From contig CABRZL010000097.1 of assembly GCA_902475435.1 (NCBI GenBank), forward strand, positions 1 to 7,085: DNA of 7,085 nucleotides, in the 5' to 3' direction. The position numbers and the translations under genes are program-made. Shown piece by piece: positions 5,169 through 7,085 of this stretch (position 1 is its first letter; the number at the start of each line of letters is the position of its first letter). The notes under the pieces were generated by a model. The model did no database searches. It saw only the letters and a program-made list of their open reading frames with translations, and was not told the origin of the DNA. This stretch comes from an uncultured Eubacteriales bacterium (GTDB lineage: Bacteria; Bacillota; Clostridia; Oscillospirales; Oscillospiraceae).

Positions 5169-6062
5169 CTATGTTCTCTTCATGCTCATAAAGCATTTTA
5201 TGTGCTCTATAAATTTGCCGGTGGCGGCAGAAAATGGCTGCTGTCGTTTCCAGGCCAGAACGGAAGTGGAGATTAGTTCAGGATATAACGGTACCATATG
5301 AACTTCTGATTGATCCAGAAATGGCATCGACCCCTCAATGGTAAGCGCATATCCAAGTCCAGCCCGGACAAGCAGGGAGGCGTTCGTGCTGAGGTTACTG
5401 GTTCCGGTGATATTTAAATGATCGTAATAAGCGCCAAACCAGTTGGCCACTTCGTCATATATTTTTTGCCGGTTGGGCATAATAACGGGAATTTCGGCCA
5501 AATCCTTAGCAGTGACATATGGACGCTTTGCCAAAGGAACACCTGCGGGCATGATAGCGGCCCATCGCTCTTTGACAGGCATACGGATATACTCATAGCG
5601 TTCCACATCCACTGGTTCCAGTAACAGGCCAAGGTCCGTTAATCCCTCATGCATGCGATGCTTAATTTGATCGGCAGCAGCAGTATATACATCAAATTGG
5701 ACTCTGGGATATTCCTGTTGAAAGCTGGCCAGAAGTTCTGTCAGCAGTTTTACGGATGCCAGTTCTCCGCAGCCAACCGATATGGTTCCCTCGATTTGTT
5801 CCTCGTGGTTTGAAACTTCTGCCTCCGTTTTGTTCACGAGTTCTAATATCTCTTCCGCTCTTCGACGCAGCAAAATCCCTTCATTGGTCAAAGTCAGAGG
5901 TCTGGTATCCCGTACAAATAATTTTGTGTCAAGCTCGGATTCTAATAACGCCATTTGCCGGCTGAGTGTGGGCTGTGTAATATGCAGCGTTTTTGCTGCG
6001 TTGGTAATGTTTTGCTCCTGTGCTACCGTTAAAAAATAATACAGTAATCTGGTTTCAATCAT
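5169..6062 (-). CDS. LysR-family transcriptional regulator
   Basis: A 297-residue, full-length LysR-type regulator. The winged helix-turn-helix occupies residues about 1-60: LLYYFLTVAQEQNITNAAK, then HITQPTLSRQMALLESEL, then LFVRDTRPLTLTNEG. A linker helix (about 62-90) precedes the effector-binding domain, which opens with GTISVGCGELAS and runs to the C-terminus. These proteins act as tetramers, usually activating a neighbouring operon when a small molecule binds; the ligand is not predictable. The ATG at 6062 has GGAGG (6076-6072) 9 bases upstream, and a strong promoter precedes it. The CMD-cupin and flavodoxin genes follow in the same direction after 147 bases, and are the most likely targets. 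This differs from the usual divergent LysR layout, so a site between the genes would be needed. The family is secure. Confidence 0.95.
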   Translation of the reverse strand: MIETRLLYYFLTVAQEQNITNAAKTLHITQPTLSRQMALLESELDTKLFVRDTRPLTLTNEGILLRRRAEEILELVNKTEAEVSNHEEQIEGTISVGCGELASVKLLTELLASFQQEYPRVQFDVYTAAADQIKHRMHEGLTDLGLLLEPVDVERYEYIRMPVKERWAAIMPAGVPLAKRPYVTAKDLAEIPVIMPNRQKIYDEVANWFGAYYDHLNITGTSNLSTNASLLVRAGLGYALTIEGSMPFLDQSEVHMVPLYPELISTSVLAWKRQQPFSAATGKFIEHIKCFMSMKRT

Positions 6063-6298
6063 AATCCTGCACCTCCATTCGCTGCTCCACTGTTTTAAAT
6101 ATATTGGAGCTGTGAAAAAAAGTCAATTACAGATTGAAAAAATCTCCCTGCAAGAAATGAAACAGCTAAATAGAGCATGGCAACGTGAGGCCAACTTGTA
6201 TTATGACAAAATAAACTGAAACTTTCGGTGACGTCTTTCTCTGTTGTCCATGGGAGGTTTTGTAGAACATTGCACTTTTTCACCAGATCAGATATAGT
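6063..6298. other. Non-coding stretch upstream of lysR
   Basis: Apart from the lysR promoter and ribosome binding site, I find no gene, RNA or mobile element here. A minus-strand frame continuing from the CoA-transferase relic remains open to 6095, but its residues resemble no family I know and include a run produced by a T-rich tract. It is probably residual sequence. Confidence 0.5.
6098..6126 (-). promoter_or_regulatory. Promoter of the lysR gene
   Basis: Minus strand TTGACT (6126-6121) and TATATT (6103-6098) are separated by exactly 17 bases, the spacer starting with six T residues. Each hexamer matches 5 of 6 consensus positions. Transcription would start near 6091, giving a leader of about 29 bases that contains the GGAGG of lysR. 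Confidence 0.78.
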
Positions 6299-6537
6299 AT
6301 AGCGTTTTGCCTGACGGGTCAATCTGGCTCGATCCACTGGATGCGCGATAGAAATGAGTGCCTCGGCACGTCCCGGTATGGTTCGCTCTTTGAGATGGGC
6401 AATGCCATATTCCGTGATGATATAGTCTACAGCGTTAGGGGACGTGGTGAGTACAGCGCCAGGTGTTAGGTTGCATTTGATCTCACAATGTTTTTGACAG
6501 TTTGGGACGGCAAGGACAGAATGCCCTTGCCGTCGTC
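6299..6537 (-). pseudogene. Decayed C-terminal fragment of an acetyl-CoA hydrolase/CoA-transferase
   Basis: Reading the minus strand from 6469 gives LTPGAVLTTSPNAVDYI, TEYGIAHLKERT and RAEALISIAHP, the conserved C-terminal core of the acetyl-CoA hydrolase/4-hydroxybutyrate CoA-transferase family (moves CoA between short-chain acyl groups). The preceding 23 codons (6537-6469) read DDGKGILSLPSQTVKNIV and on to SNAT in another frame, ending at a TAA (6468-6466). One added base near 6469 would join the two frames into continuous homology. Only about 80 of some 430-450 family residues remain: the N-terminal four fifths, including the catalytic glutamate region, are gone. No start codon or ribosome binding site is evident. 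After about 6299 the frame stays open to 6095, but without recognisable homology or the family's normal stop. It abuts the MATE stop codon, suggesting an old deletion. Family assignment is strong for the second frame, moderate for the first. Confidence 0.82.
6506..6534. repeat. Perfect 10-bp inverted repeat downstream of the MATE gene
   Basis: GACGGCAAGG (6506-6515) and CCTTGCCGTC (6525-6534) flank a 9-base loop, starting 17 bases past the MATE stop on the minus strand. Position suits a terminator for the transporter gene, but no T-run follows. It overlaps the first codons of the CoA-transferase relic, so the symmetry may be accidental. Confidence 0.55.
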
Positions 6538-6550
6538 GGAGTAGTGTCTG

Positions 6551-7085
6551 TTATTGGATCAGCTTCCTGGTTTTCCATGCTCCGGTGAGGAAATATATGC
6601 CTCCGATAATAAATGGCACGTAGCCGGCAAAAGCATTACCTAACCAGAAGCCCATGATGCCCATTCCGAGGACAAAACCCATCAGCATGGCCAGTCCAAC
6701 ACGGCATATAACACCGTCCAGCAATCCAACAATCAGGTTCAGTTTTGCGTTTCCACTGCCGTTTATCAATGCAAAAAAGGGAGAGCGTAAAGCAAATCCG
6801 ATATAGAGCAATACCGCAACAGGAATATAGCTCATAGCCAATTCCAAAACCTCCGGATCAGAATTAAACAGACCAAAGATGGCATTTGGAAAGCATATGG
6901 TGACAAACGATAAAACTGCAGCAAAGGTTAAGTCGATCAACATGGAAACGCCAATTATTTTAGGAATACGGTGATATTTTTCAGCGCCAATGGTTTGACC
7001 TACCATAGAACTGCCGGCAGTGGACAGCGCGTTTGTAACAACGGAAGTAATGGATCCCAATTTGTTCCCTATGCCTGTTACTGCG
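6551..7085 (-). CDS. MATE-family multidrug/Na+ efflux transporter (C-terminal part)
   Basis: The C-terminal 177 codons of a MATE transporter; the gene enters from the right edge and no start is visible. MATE proteins export cationic drugs or metabolites in exchange for Na+ or H+ across the inner membrane. The visible start, AVTGIGNKLGSITSVV, leads to STAGSSMVGQTIGAEK, the second-half equivalent of the family's VGQ-x-xGA motif after a helix. The next segments are a hydrophobic helix, the loop FGLFNSDPEVLELAMSYI, then at least three more hydrophobic helices containing glycine-rich stretches such as GMGIMGFWLGNAFAG. The basic tail WKTRKLIQ is typical. A TTG codon at 7060 could be misread as a start, but the family homology continues upstream of it, so I treat the gene as 5'-partial. 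The substrate is unknown. The decayed CoA-transferase fragment lies directly downstream. Confidence 0.9.
   Translation of the reverse strand, partial: AVTGIGNKLGSITSVVTNALSTAGSSMVGQTIGAEKYHRIPKIIGVSMLIDLTFAAVLSFVTICFPNAIFGLFNSDPEVLELAMSYIPVAVLLYIGFALRSPFFALINGSGNAKLNLIVGLLDGVICRVGLAMLMGFVLGMGIMGFWLGNAFAGYVPFIIGGIYFLTGAWKTRKLIQ

Noticed and set aside
6095..6337. 80-codon minus-strand frame as an independent small membrane protein
   Set aside because: Its first part is the tail of the CoA-transferase relic, it begins with GTG without a ribosome binding site, and the rest runs into the lysR promoter.

Overview
The window looks like chromosomal DNA from a low-to-mid GC Gram-positive bacterium, most likely a clostridial Firmicute. 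The grounds are strong GGAGG ribosome binding sites before nearly every gene, sigma-A type promoters with 17-base spacers, the rimM-trmD pair, and an XRE regulator with a C-terminal glycine repeat of a kind I associate with Firmicutes. I cannot name a genus from the sequence.

Layout, left to right. (1) Bases 1-40 hold the first 13 codons of a minus-strand gene that leaves the window, with its own near-consensus promoter. (2) Bases 121-594, minus strand, encode a YafP-like GNAT acetyltransferase. Its promoter lies back to back with a plus-strand promoter. (3) Bases 815-2787, plus strand, form a tight three-gene operon: rimM (30S maturation), trmD (tRNA m1G37 methyltransferase) and a Sir2-type NAD-dependent deacylase. 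Its reading frames overlap by 11 and 38 bases, and it closes with a textbook intrinsic terminator. (4) Bases 2927-3727, plus strand, encode an XRE regulator whose second half has glycine at every fifth residue for 16 consecutive positions. (5) A hairpin separates it from a converging minus-strand module: a LysR regulator (6062-5169), a carboxymuconolactone decarboxylase-cupin fusion (5021-4275) and a short flavodoxin (4263-3769). A perfect 16-bp inverted repeat lies between the LysR gene and its presumed targets. (6) Upstream of lysR is a decayed C-terminal fragment of an acetyl-CoA hydrolase/CoA-transferase with one frameshift, abutting the 3' end of a MATE-family transporter that runs off the right edge.

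The rimM-trmD-sirtuin operon joins ribosome and tRNA maturation to an NAD-dependent deacylase. The LysR-CMD/cupin-flavodoxin cluster looks like a small regulated redox or aromatic/quinone-handling module; its substrate is unknown. I see no CRISPR array, tRNA, rRNA, insertion sequence or defence system. The most unusual item is the strictly periodic glycine domain of the XRE protein; the next is the CoA-transferase relic. Neither is evidence for a wholly new system.
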